DNA from: Burkholderiales bacterium
GTDB lineage: Bacteria; Pseudomonadota; Gammaproteobacteria; Burkholderiales; Casimicrobiaceae
Reading direction: 5' to 3'
Length of the DNA: 37,807 bases
Assembly (NCBI GenBank): GCA_025352105.1
Contig: JANXUB010000224.1
Coordinates: forward strand, 1 to 37,807
The position numbers and the translations under genes are program-made. Shown piece after piece: positions 22,818-29,924 of the stretch; the stretch's first letter is position 1, and each line of letters begins with the position of its first letter. The notes below the pieces were generated by a model. The model made no database searches and was not told where the DNA came from. It saw only the letters and a list, made by a program, of their open reading frames with translations.

Positions 22818-23203
22818 GTCGCCTTACCGAGTACGTAACCCAAAATCAAAAGTAACAAACCGCTCAGCACACCAACAGCAATCCACACTACGTAATTATT
22901 TTTTTCCGCTACGCGCGATGCGGGTATCGCTCCCGCCGCCTTAGCCTTTTCCTGCGCTATCGCCTGCAACGCGGTTCTTGTATCGGCGGCGATACGCTCG
23001 CCGGATTGCCCTTGCACACGTGCCGCCGCGACTTCCCAATCGCGCGGTAGCTTTTCCATTTTGTCGAAGGCTTCGGTTAATACCTCCTCAAGCATGAGCA
23101 CATTAAGCGTTACGATGGCGAATGCCGGATCGTCGGCATCGAGACGAATCCCGTGCCGTGCAGCAACCTCACCAATGAGCGCCCTTATGTCTGGTGTTTT
23201 CAC
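22814..23203 (-). CDS. traM: TraM-like protein (IncP type)
   Basis: 129 residues from GTG 23203, overlapping the traL stop (GTGA). The N-terminus (DIRALIGEVAARHGIRLDAD, DPAFAIVTLNVLMLEEVL) matches the IncP TraM pattern, then a coiled helical middle and a C-terminal membrane helix (VVWIAVGVLSGLLLLILGYV). RP4 TraM is needed for efficient transfer; its exact role is unclear. The traK-traL-traM order is as in RP4 Tra1. Confidence 0.75.
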   Translation of the reverse strand: MKTPDIRALIGEVAARHGIRLDADDPAFAIVTLNVLMLEEVLTEAFDKMEKLPRDWEVAAARVQGQSGERIAADTRTALQAIAQEKAKAAGAIPASRVAEKNNYVVWIAVGVLSGLLLLILGYVLGKAT

Positions 23204-23970
23204 TTCAAACCGAGCTGGTCTAGTTGGTCATTCAGATCCCGTTGCATCGTCCTGAGACGCTGTTTGCTCATCAAGGTGAAGTGATTGGAATCAAGAGCTT
23301 CCTGAAAGGTGAGTTTGGCTTTCGTCACTTCGTCCAGGTCGCGCCCGAAGGTATCCGCACTACGTTTCTTAAACGTCACCGCACCAATAATCGTATTTTG
23401 TCGTTCGGTGTAAGCAGCCATATCAGTGAAGGTTTTCACCCCTTCCGTTGACACTTGTTCGACTTTGCCAAAGTATTCGTTAATCCACACCACCACGCTG
23501 TTATCGTTTGCGGCTTGTGTAACGAAATCGAGCCCGTTTAATGTATCAAGCAACCCTTGCCCGCCAGTAATGACACAATGCAAATACACCTTGCGGCCTG
23601 CGGCTTCAAGCATGCCCAGAGCGTTGTTTTCCACCATGTATTTCCAAAGCGGCAAAAAAGTATTAGAACCGGTGTCGATTACGAACGAATGCTCTTCACT
23701 AAGCAGTCTTTCCATCATGTCATCGAACCGTCGCGGTTCGATGCTCAGGCCGTCATCCGATAGCTTTAACGGCTGGACGTTCAGCGCTTTGAATTGCGTT
23801 AGCGTTTGATTAGATGCGTCGGTATCAATGCAGCGAACGTTAACGCCCTGATCCTTCAAATATTGTGCGAGAACCCACGAGCAAACGCTTTTGCCAACGC
23901 CGCCTTTGCCTTGCAAAACGATGTGCGTGCTGTGAGTAATGGACCCGACTGAGTTTGTTGATTTAGCCAC
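23200..23970 (-). CDS. traL: TraL-like ParA-family ATPase
   Basis: 256 residues from GTG 23970. Deviant Walker A VLQGKGGVGKS at residues 18-28, IDTDASN switch and VIDTGSNTFLPL resemble RP4 TraL (QGKGGVGKS, CIDTDPVN, VIDNGASSFVPL), and the C-terminal TFQEALDSNHFTLMSKQRL also matches. It lies between traK and traM as on RP4. Although ParA-like, there is no ParB partner, so it is a transfer protein rather than a partition ATPase; it might position the relaxosome at the cell pole. Confidence 0.85.
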   Translation of the reverse strand: MAKSTNSVGSITHSTHIVLQGKGGVGKSVCSWVLAQYLKDQGVNVRCIDTDASNQTLTQFKALNVQPLKLSDDGLSIEPRRFDDMMERLLSEEHSFVIDTGSNTFLPLWKYMVENNALGMLEAAGRKVYLHCVITGGQGLLDTLNGLDFVTQAANDNSVVVWINEYFGKVEQVSTEGVKTFTDMAAYTERQNTIIGAVTFKKRSADTFGRDLDEVTKAKLTFQEALDSNHFTLMSKQRLRTMQRDLNDQLDQLGLK

Positions 23971-23982
23971 GATTTGATTGCC

Positions 23983-24375
23983 TTAAATTAATTTTTTTGG
24001 GTCTGGAATGGGGTTGTAACTGAGTACAGTTGGCGCCCGTGCAGACGCATCAATCGGGACGGCCGTACGCACGATATTGGGTGTCGGCATGCCAGGTTTG
24101 TAGGATTGAACGATATTTGGTACGGCTAGGTTCTCCGTTACCGAAGCGGCCAACCGCGCTGATTCGGCGCGTAAAAACTTGCTGACACGAAACCGATCCA
24201 CTGTAAGGCCCGCAAGCGACAAGCTCTCGGCGATTTCCTCGCAGGAAAGGCCCTGTTCACGAGCGTTCTTCATGTCGGTGTACAGCGCTCTCATTTGCCC
24301 AACTTTTGTAAGTGTTTTTTTTCCGCGCTTAGCAGCGAGGCGGGCCGCAACATCTTTTTTAAAGTCTGGTGTCAC
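23983..24375 (-). CDS. traK: TraK-like oriT-binding protein
   Basis: 130 residues from GTG 24375, with AGGAG eight bases upstream. A basic N-terminal half (DVAARLAAKRGKKTLTKVGQ, then a helix-turn-helix-like SCEEIAESLSLAGLTVDRFR) and a proline-rich tail ending YNPIPDPKKLI. The tail parallels the RP4 TraK end FNPTPDKKDLL. RP4 TraK bends oriT DNA and helps the relaxase. It is divergent from the traJ-like gene with oriT between, as on RP4. An A8 run lies early in the gene. Confidence 0.75.
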   Translation of the reverse strand: MTPDFKKDVAARLAAKRGKKTLTKVGQMRALYTDMKNAREQGLSCEEIAESLSLAGLTVDRFRVSKFLRAESARLAASVTENLAVPNIVQSYKPGMPTPNIVRTAVPIDASARAPTVLSYNPIPDPKKLI

Positions 24376-24732
24376 TTTTGAATCTCCTGTACCTGAACCG
24401 TGGTGCGATGACGAATAGTAGCGTGTTTCTCTTGCCTTGTATCGGTGTTGTGCTTTGCTTGTGCCTTGTTGTGCACTGATGGTGTCTTTTTGTATCCTTT
24501 GTTGTACCGTTTGTGTGCTCCATGTGGCATCGTGGTGCTGTTTTTGTGCTCTCTCTGTGTCTTAGTCTAGACGTTCTTTCCCGAAAACGCAACACAAATA
24601 CACACTAAACATTTCTACTGGAACATAAAGAACGTACTTCGTTGGCTCTATTTTTGACACGCAAACTGACGCTTGGTGTGGCTTGCGCTTGTATTACACT
24701 ATGTTGTCTTCGTAGTACATTTGCAATACGCT
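24376..24732. other. oriT: Probable origin of transfer (oriT)
   Basis: 357 non-coding bases between divergent traK and the traJ-like gene, the place of oriT on RP4. The left part (24420-24565) is strikingly G+T-rich and A-poor on the plus strand. TTGTGC occurs at 24448, 24459 and 24469, about one helical turn apart, and again at 24544. ACGTTCTTT (24571-24579) and AAAGAACGT (24627-24635) form an inverted repeat. TATCCTTT (24493-24500) and CATCGTGG near 24528 are the closest matches to the IncP nick consensus YATCCTG|Y; neither is exact. Confidence 0.65.
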
Positions 24733-25191
24733 ATGCCGTCCGCCAAACGCAACACCAAATCCACTGTCTCACCGGGCCAGCCGGTCACTTTGAGGCTCAC
24801 TCCAGCTCAACGCGCCGACATTGAGCGAGCCTCGAAGAGCGCGGGTTATCCGAACGCATCAGCATTCATGCGCGAGTCGGTTCTGCGTGCCGTACGCCGC
24901 GACGACCAGGTAACCGAACTCGCAGCCATCGAATCGCGCATGGCCGCATCGTTCGATGCGATGCGCCAGCGCGTTCGCGCGCTCGAAAACGCGAGTCAAA
25001 TGATGCTGGCTTATCAGGATGCGACCGCGAAGCTCCTGCTTTCCTGTTTGCCCGAGCCGCCGCCCGATGCCATCAAAGCAGCCACAGCGAGCGCCAAGAA
25101 GCGCTATGAGCGACTCATGAAGGCCATCGCTCTAGAAATGACGGGTGACGTAGCCGGGGTTGCGGCGGAGCTAGCCAAACGTGCGGAATGA
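24733..25191 (+). CDS. TraJ/MobC-like relaxosome accessory protein
   Basis: 152 residues from ATG 24733. Residues 16-55 (VTLRLTPAQRADIERASKS, AGYPNASAFMRESVLRAV) fit the ribbon-helix-helix fold of MobC and TraJ proteins that bind oriT and recruit the relaxase. A helical C-terminus (RMAASFDAMRQRVRALENAS) may dimerise. The relaxase GTG lies inside its last codons, an 11-base overlap in another frame. No strong ribosome binding site. Confidence 0.75.
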   Translation: MPSAKRNTKSTVSPGQPVTLRLTPAQRADIERASKSAGYPNASAFMRESVLRAVRRDDQVTELAAIESRMAASFDAMRQRVRALENASQMMLAYQDATAKLLLSCLPEPPPDAIKAATASAKKRYERLMKAIALEMTGDVAGVAAELAKRAE

Positions 25192-26956
25192 CGAACCGGA
25201 TTTTCGCTTAGGCCGAGGCACTTCGCGGGGCCCGAAAAGCGATGAAAAACGGGCGTACTCAGCGGCCTACAACCGCATCATGCAATTCACGCGCAATAGT
25301 GCGCGTGGTGCCTCAGGCGGTGCTGGTCCGCGCGGCGCAGTCCGCCAGCCCGCGCAGCATCACCAAAGATGCGCCGTGCGCGTCACGTATGCCGCGAACG
25401 ACAAGCCCGGCCAATGGGGCGCGCATGGCACGTACATCGAACGCGAAGCTGCTACGCAGTACGCCAAAGACATTGAAAACCCCGACCAATCCAACCAGGA
25501 GCACCACAATGACGAGCCCGAACGACAACCCGGTTACGCATCTGCTTCACGAACCGGGGGGGCTGCCCCCCTACGTGAGTCCGACTTTGAAGCAGATTCC
25601 CGCAGGGAAGCGCCCAAAAAACTTCACGGTCTGCGCAGGCTGTCCGATGTCCTTGTGGTTCGCTTCGCCCGAGGACTTAAAGTGCTACTGTCGAGTGATG
25701 CACCTGGTCATTTGGGAGAAGGACACTCAGAACGAGATGACCCACTGCGACGGCGAGGCGCTAGCGCAGTCGGAGCGAATTCAACGGATGCTCAACAACG
25801 AGTAGCCCCCGCCCACGCAACGGCTGTCTTCGGGAGCGCGGGCCGCAACCTCGACGCACGCGCAACGCTCGCGAGCTGGCAGAAAGCAGGTGATGAGCGC
25901 ATGTTCAAAATCATCGTATCTGCCGAATTTGGTCACAACTTAGACCATGAAAAGCACACGCACGCTCTGGTCGCTCAGATGCAACGCGATTTACGAACCC
26001 AGTTGGAATGGGTTGCAGTGACGCATACCAATACAGACCACCCGCACACACATCTGAGCGTCAGGGGCAGGGACGAAGCGGGGAACGCCTTGCGTATCCC
26101 GCCTGAGTACATCAAAAAACAGCTCAGAGAGCATGCGGCGTCGCTCGTGACAGCGCAGCTTGGCTGGCGCACCGAGCATGATGCAATCATCGCGGCTACG
26201 CGCGAAATCACGGCGCAGCGGTTCACCGGACTGGACGCATCGCTCATGCGCGCGTCGACGCCCTCCCCTGCCACTGCGTTCGCGCCAGTTGACCTGGCCA
26301 AGCTCCCCAAACAAACGAAGACCCAGTCAATGCAGCGGCTGACGCAGCTCGCAATCATGGGGCTCGCGCAACGCACAGCCCCCGACCTATGGGCGGTGCG
26401 TACCGATCTAGCGCATGTCTTGCGGACAATGCAGAACGTCGCCGACCGGCAACGATCCTTGCACGCTCACCGGGCTTTGCTTTCTGATGACCGGCTGCAA
26501 CTGACGGTCGCCGACACCCGCAAATTGCGGCTGCTTCTGGGCCGCATTATTGGGCACGGCCTAGACGAAGGCACCGGCAAACCCTATACCATCCTTGAGG
26601 CACTACCCGGAAATGTGGTTTACATGTTGCAGGATTCTGCTATAGTTTCCGCGCGGCAACAGGGCCTTTTACAACCGGGCGCGTTCGTGAGTATCAAAAA
26701 AACTTTCGAGCGTCAGGGAGAGCGAATGCAGCCGCGAATCACCATCAACGACATGGGCGACGCGGAGAAGATGCTCACGAACCAAGCCTATCTAAAGCGG
26801 GCCGCTGCGAATTCAGCGCGCACAGCCAGCGCCGAAACTGTTACCCAGTTTGGCGGCTGGCTTGGCAGGCACGCAGCAGCGGTACAGGCTTACGCGCGTG
26901 CGCATCCTCATACGCATCAAACTAAGTCCTCACCCGGTCGCGGCGAACGCGGCTAG
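25181..26956 (+). CDS. Relaxase, VirD2-like MOBP type, with internal nested gene
   Basis: 591 residues from GTG 25181. The N-terminal strand and catalytic tyrosine motif (GQWGAHGTYIEREAATQ, Tyr85) resemble relaxases with AHGRYLARESA. After a long insert the fold resumes with LASWQKAGDERMFKIIVSAE, then the His triad HTNTDHPHTHLSVRG (about 282-296) and YIKKQLREHAASLVTAQLGW. The C-terminal half looks like the DUF3363 region. It nicks oriT and stays on the 5' end. Residues 110-208 are arginine-rich, protein-unlike, and coincide with a well-formed gene in another frame (25509-25805). In relatives the gap between the Tyr motif and the WQ motif is, from memory, only some 20-40 residues. Confidence 0.85.
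   Translation: MRNDEPDFRLGRGTSRGPKSDEKRAYSAAYNRIMQFTRNSARGASGGAGPRGAVRQPAQHHQRCAVRVTYAANDKPGQWGAHGTYIEREAATQYAKDIENPDQSNQEHHNDEPERQPGYASASRTGGAAPLRESDFEADSRREAPKKLHGLRRLSDVLVVRFARGLKVLLSSDAPGHLGEGHSERDDPLRRRGASAVGANSTDAQQRVAPAHATAVFGSAGRNLDARATLASWQKAGDERMFKIIVSAEFGHNLDHEKHTHALVAQMQRDLRTQLEWVAVTHTNTDHPHTHLSVRGRDEAGNALRIPPEYIKKQLREHAASLVTAQLGWRTEHDAIIAATREITAQRFTGLDASLMRASTPSPATAFAPVDLAKLPKQTKTQSMQRLTQLAIMGLAQRTAPDLWAVRTDLAHVLRTMQNVADRQRSLHAHRALLSDDRLQLTVADTRKLRLLLGRIIGHGLDEGTGKPYTILEALPGNVVYMLQDSAIVSARQQGLLQPGAFVSIKKTFERQGERMQPRITINDMGDAEKMLTNQAYLKRAAANSARTASAETVTQFGGWLGRHAAAVQAYARAHPHTHQTKSSPGRGERG
25509..25805 (+). CDS. 98-aa cysteine-rich protein nested inside the relaxase gene
   Basis: ATG 25509 is preceded by a good AGGAG with seven bases spacing; stop TAG 25803-25805. 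It is read in a different frame from the relaxase. Sequence is protein-like: VTHLLHEPGGLPPYVSPTLK, then FTVCAGCPMSLWFASPEDLK, CYCRVMHLVIWEKDTQNEMT and HCDG. The CxxC, CxC and HC groups suggest a metal-binding domain. RP4 traH is likewise encoded wholly inside traI and stabilises the relaxosome, so position suggests a TraH-like role; sequence does not show homology that I can see. Confidence 0.7.
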   Translation: MTSPNDNPVTHLLHEPGGLPPYVSPTLKQIPAGKRPKNFTVCAGCPMSLWFASPEDLKCYCRVMHLVIWEKDTQNEMTHCDGEALAQSERIQRMLNNE

Positions 26957-26968
26957 AAAGTGCTTTTT

Positions 26969-27097
26969 ATGAATGCAAATATGAATGACGAGCAAGCCAT
27001 GCTCGATTCGCTAGGGGCAGAACCGCTCACGGGTTCAGGCTTCGAGGGCGAGGAACCTACAGCTGAATTCACCGAAGCGGCGGTGAATCATGGTTGA
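26969..27097 (+). CDS. 42-aa acidic protein upstream of ardC
   Basis: ATG 26969 to TGA 27097, overlapping the ardC start by eight bases. The product is strongly acidic (NDEQAMLDSLGAEPL, then GFEGEEPTAEFTEAA). AGAAAG lies about ten bases upstream. It may be a real small protein or a leader coupling ardC translation. No family recognised. Confidence 0.4.
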   Translation: MNANMNDEQAMLDSLGAEPLTGSGFEGEEPTAEFTEAAVNHG

Positions 27098-28520
27098 ACC
27101 CACCGAAGGCCAGCCCTCGATAGCCAACACGGGAAAGCGCGACTACCGGCAGGAAGTCACCGACAAGATAGTCGCCATGATCGAGAAGGGTACTTCACCT
27201 TGGCAGCGAGATTGGGATGCGGGTGGCGAGCAATTCAAGCTGCCCACCAACCCGCATACAGGCCGAGACTATCGGGGCGGCAACGCCCTCAACCTGCTAA
27301 TCGCACAGATGGATCGGGGATTCACCGACAACCGCTGGCTAACGTTCAAGCAAGCCGCAGCCGAAGGCTACAAGGTACATAAGGGCGCGAAAGCCGAGCA
27401 AGTTGAATTTTGGGAATTTCCCAAAGAAGACCCGAAGGTCAAACGCACTACGGCGGCAACGCCGACCGCTGCCACTGGGGTTGAGGCTGCGGACGATCCA
27501 GCTCGCACGAAGCCTATTCACCGCACCTACAACGTTTTCAACGGCGATCAGATCGACGGACTGTCGCCGCTGGCCGAAGGCAAAACGTGGTTTAACCATC
27601 AAATCAACGCCGAAGCGATTCTCAAGAACAGCGGCGCATCGATCAAGCACGCCGGAACGCAACCCGTATACAACAAAGTATCCGACAAAATCACGTTACC
27701 GGCGAAATCGCGTTTCAAGGATGCCCCCGCCTACTACGGCGCGGCGATCCATGAGTTAGGGCACTGGACGGGTCACCCAAGCCGTCAAAATCGCCAGACT
27801 CTAACGGATGTAAAAATTTTTGGGGATCCTTCCTACGCGAAAGAGGAGCTTCGCGCAGAACTCGCAAGTGTGTTCGTGCTCGGATCGCAGGGTATTAAGC
27901 ATGACGTGAAGAACCATGCAGCGTACATGTCGTCCTGGGTCGCAGCGCTCAAAGATGACAAGAACGAGATTTTCAAAGCGGCGAAGGACGCTCACAAAAT
28001 CGCCGATGTCATCGGCGCGCTCCGTTTTTGCAAGAGCTACGAGGCGGCAATCGAATATCTCAGCCAACCGAAAGAGCCACTGCGCAGAGAATCCAGCACC
28101 ACGCATGTCGCGCACGAACCGGGCTCAGGCACGACACGCGTGCATGACAAAGGCACGGCTACAGACCATCGGCAACTCGACGGCTCGCCACCAATGAAAC
28201 TCACGCCAGACATGCTCCAACGTTCTCTCATTGAGGCGAAAGAGCACGTCAAAGGACATCTAGGCCAAGCCGCGAAAGTTTTCATTGCGCATAAGGACAG
28301 CGGCAAATACGCGGGTGAAATTATCGGCATGACCGGCGCGCATGTCATTCAGCGCCTATCACCGAATAGCGCGGTCGCCCACATCGCCCAGAACTTAGGC
28401 CCAGCAACACCATCCATCGGTGCGAATGTTGCAATAAATTATTCCAACAACAAAGCAACAGTCAAGCAGCTCGCGGAACCCGTCCACTCGCGGGGCCGTG
28501 GTCGCGAGCTAGGCCGCTAA
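27090..28520 (+). CDS. ArdC-like antirestriction protein with zincin and KfrB-like domains
   Basis: 476 residues. Residues 10-110 form the ArdC single-strand-DNA-binding domain (YRQEVTDKIVAMIEKGTSPW, PTNPHTGRDYRGGNALNLL). Residues 140-300 hold the zincin-like metallopeptidase domain with HELGH (His221, Glu222, His225) and a downstream EELRAELA glutamate. Residues 405-462 (KYAGEIIGMTGAHVIQRLSP, then INYS) are the KfrB-like tail shared with two other proteins here. ArdC proteins protect incoming plasmid DNA against restriction; on some plasmids they travel to the recipient. Fusion to a KfrB-like tail is less usual than ArdC alone. Confidence 0.8.
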   Translation: MVEPTEGQPSIANTGKRDYRQEVTDKIVAMIEKGTSPWQRDWDAGGEQFKLPTNPHTGRDYRGGNALNLLIAQMDRGFTDNRWLTFKQAAAEGYKVHKGAKAEQVEFWEFPKEDPKVKRTTAATPTAATGVEAADDPARTKPIHRTYNVFNGDQIDGLSPLAEGKTWFNHQINAEAILKNSGASIKHAGTQPVYNKVSDKITLPAKSRFKDAPAYYGAAIHELGHWTGHPSRQNRQTLTDVKIFGDPSYAKEELRAELASVFVLGSQGIKHDVKNHAAYMSSWVAALKDDKNEIFKAAKDAHKIADVIGALRFCKSYEAAIEYLSQPKEPLRRESSTTHVAHEPGSGTTRVHDKGTATDHRQLDGSPPMKLTPDMLQRSLIEAKEHVKGHLGQAAKVFIAHKDSGKYAGEIIGMTGAHVIQRLSPNSAVAHIAQNLGPATPSIGANVAINYSNNKATVKQLAEPVHSRGRGRELGR

Positions 28521-28539
28521 TTAATCGAAAGGACTACCC

Positions 28540-28812
28540 ATGTCAACAGCATCCGCCGCCGAAGTTTTCCTCACGCGCGGCACACCATCCGATCAGGCCA
28601 TTACGCATCCCATCGACGGACCGACAGCGTATCGCGACGTGCTCGCGCATGTCGGTCTCAGCGCATACGATGTCCGGGCCCGTTACGCACGCTTCTGCGA
28701 AATCGCGCGTAACCCAACGATAAATCGCCACGCTACACCGCTTGCTGAACGCAGCGCGCATGCTGCCGACGTGGGCGAGCCGCTCACGAGCTCACCGCTC
28801 GCCCACCTCTGA
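28540..28812 (+). CDS. Hypothetical 90-aa protein
   Basis: ATG 28540 with GAAAGGA upstream, 20 bases after the ArdC fusion and probably in the same operon. Residues 25-60 (GPTAYRDVLAHVGLSAYDVR, ARYARFCEIARN) look helical; the ends are polar and likely flexible. No family recognised. Confidence 0.5.
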   Translation: MSTASAAEVFLTRGTPSDQAITHPIDGPTAYRDVLAHVGLSAYDVRARYARFCEIARNPTINRHATPLAERSAHAADVGEPLTSSPLAHL

Positions 28813-28886
28813 ATAGCGTCGATGATAAACCCACATCAGAGCCCACCTCCTCCCGAACAGTCTCACGCATAAATCCAAGGCATCCA

Positions 28887-29921
28887 ATGAAACACACTAC
28901 CGCCCTCGCTACCAGTAGCTCGCGTCAACTCGCACTCGCCATCGGCCTTTCGACGCTAGTTTCGCTTGCCGCGTTCGCGTTCTACGCCGCGAAAGCGCAT
29001 GCACTTAATTTGGACGAAGAACCGATCAAGCCACTGCCACCCGTACCGGTGCTTGACGCTAAGAAAGTTGACCTAGGACGAAGACTCTTTAACGACCCGC
29101 GCCTATCGAAAAACGGCGACGTTTCGTGCGCTAGCTGTCACGACTTCGCGAACTACGGCGGCGCTGATCCACGGCCACGCAGCATCGGCACGGGTGGCGC
29201 GATCGGTGCGATCAACAGCCCGACCATTTTCAATTCACAGTTCAACTTTGCACAGCTCTGGTCAGGTGCCGAGCCGACGTTGGAGGCGGTTGTTTCGCGC
29301 GTTGTCAAAGGGCCCAAACTGTTCGCCACGACTTTCCCTGACATCATCGCCAAACTAGAGCGCGACGAGCTATATAAAAACCAGTTCAAGACAGCGTACG
29401 GAACTGCCGCGAGTGAAGCAAACATCATCGATGCAATCGCGACGTTCGAACGCACGCTAGTTACGCCGTCGCGATTCGACAAGTATTTGCGCGGTGATAT
29501 GACAGCCATCACCGATGAAGAGAAGTACGGCTACGACAGATTCAAAAACCTTGGCTGCATCGCTTGCCATCAAGGCATCAATGTAGGCGGAAACATGTAC
29601 CAGAAATTCGGCATCGTGGGAGATTACCTCACGCAACGCGGGCCGCTCACGGAAGCCGACGCGGGCCGATTCAATGTTACGAAGGACGAAGCCGATCGCG
29701 GCGTTTTCCGCGTACCCTCCCTGCGGAATGTGGCGCTTACAGCGCCGTATTTCCATGACGGCAGCGCGAAGACCTTGCCTGATGCGGTAGACGTAATGAT
29801 TAAGTACCAGTTGGGTCGTACCGTCGCTCAAAAAGACCGTGACGCGCTCGTCTCATTCCTGCGGACGCTCAGCGCTGATCCTGAGCAAATCAATGCCATT
29901 GTGGCGCAAGGAAAGAAGTGA
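28887..29921 (+). CDS. Di-haem cytochrome c peroxidase homologue, probably a sensor
   Basis: 344 residues, ATG 28887 after AAGG. A signal or anchor helix at 14-36 ends in AHA, placing it in the periplasm. Two c-haem motifs: CASCH (81-85) and CIACH (224-228). It follows bacterial CcpA proteins in order: FNFAQLWSG, ATFERTLVTPSRFDKYL, NMYQKFG (likely axial Met), RVPSLRNVALTAPYFHDGS. In the stretch after the Trp, CcpA enzymes carry LEEQ and later EM; here the aligned residues are LEAV and LF, so the Gln and Glu of the peroxidase site appear lost. The SxGH histidine is also replaced (SIGTGG). It lies three bases before the kinase gene. I infer haem or redox sensing rather than peroxide removal. 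Confidence 0.85.
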   Translation: MKHTTALATSSSRQLALAIGLSTLVSLAAFAFYAAKAHALNLDEEPIKPLPPVPVLDAKKVDLGRRLFNDPRLSKNGDVSCASCHDFANYGGADPRPRSIGTGGAIGAINSPTIFNSQFNFAQLWSGAEPTLEAVVSRVVKGPKLFATTFPDIIAKLERDELYKNQFKTAYGTAASEANIIDAIATFERTLVTPSRFDKYLRGDMTAITDEEKYGYDRFKNLGCIACHQGINVGGNMYQKFGIVGDYLTQRGPLTEADAGRFNVTKDEADRGVFRVPSLRNVALTAPYFHDGSAKTLPDAVDVMIKYQLGRTVAQKDRDALVSFLRTLSADPEQINAIVAQGKK

Positions 29922-29924
29922 TTT

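Noticed and set aside
23200..23970. ParA partition ATPase
   Set aside because: Sequence motifs and the traK-traL-traM order fit RP4 TraL, and there is no ParB partner or centromere-like repeat next to it.
24359..24595. 78-residue minus-strand frame inside the oriT region
   Set aside because: Product is dominated by Thr, His, Lys and Arg, an effect of the G+T-rich opposite strand; it overlaps traK and has no ribosome binding site.
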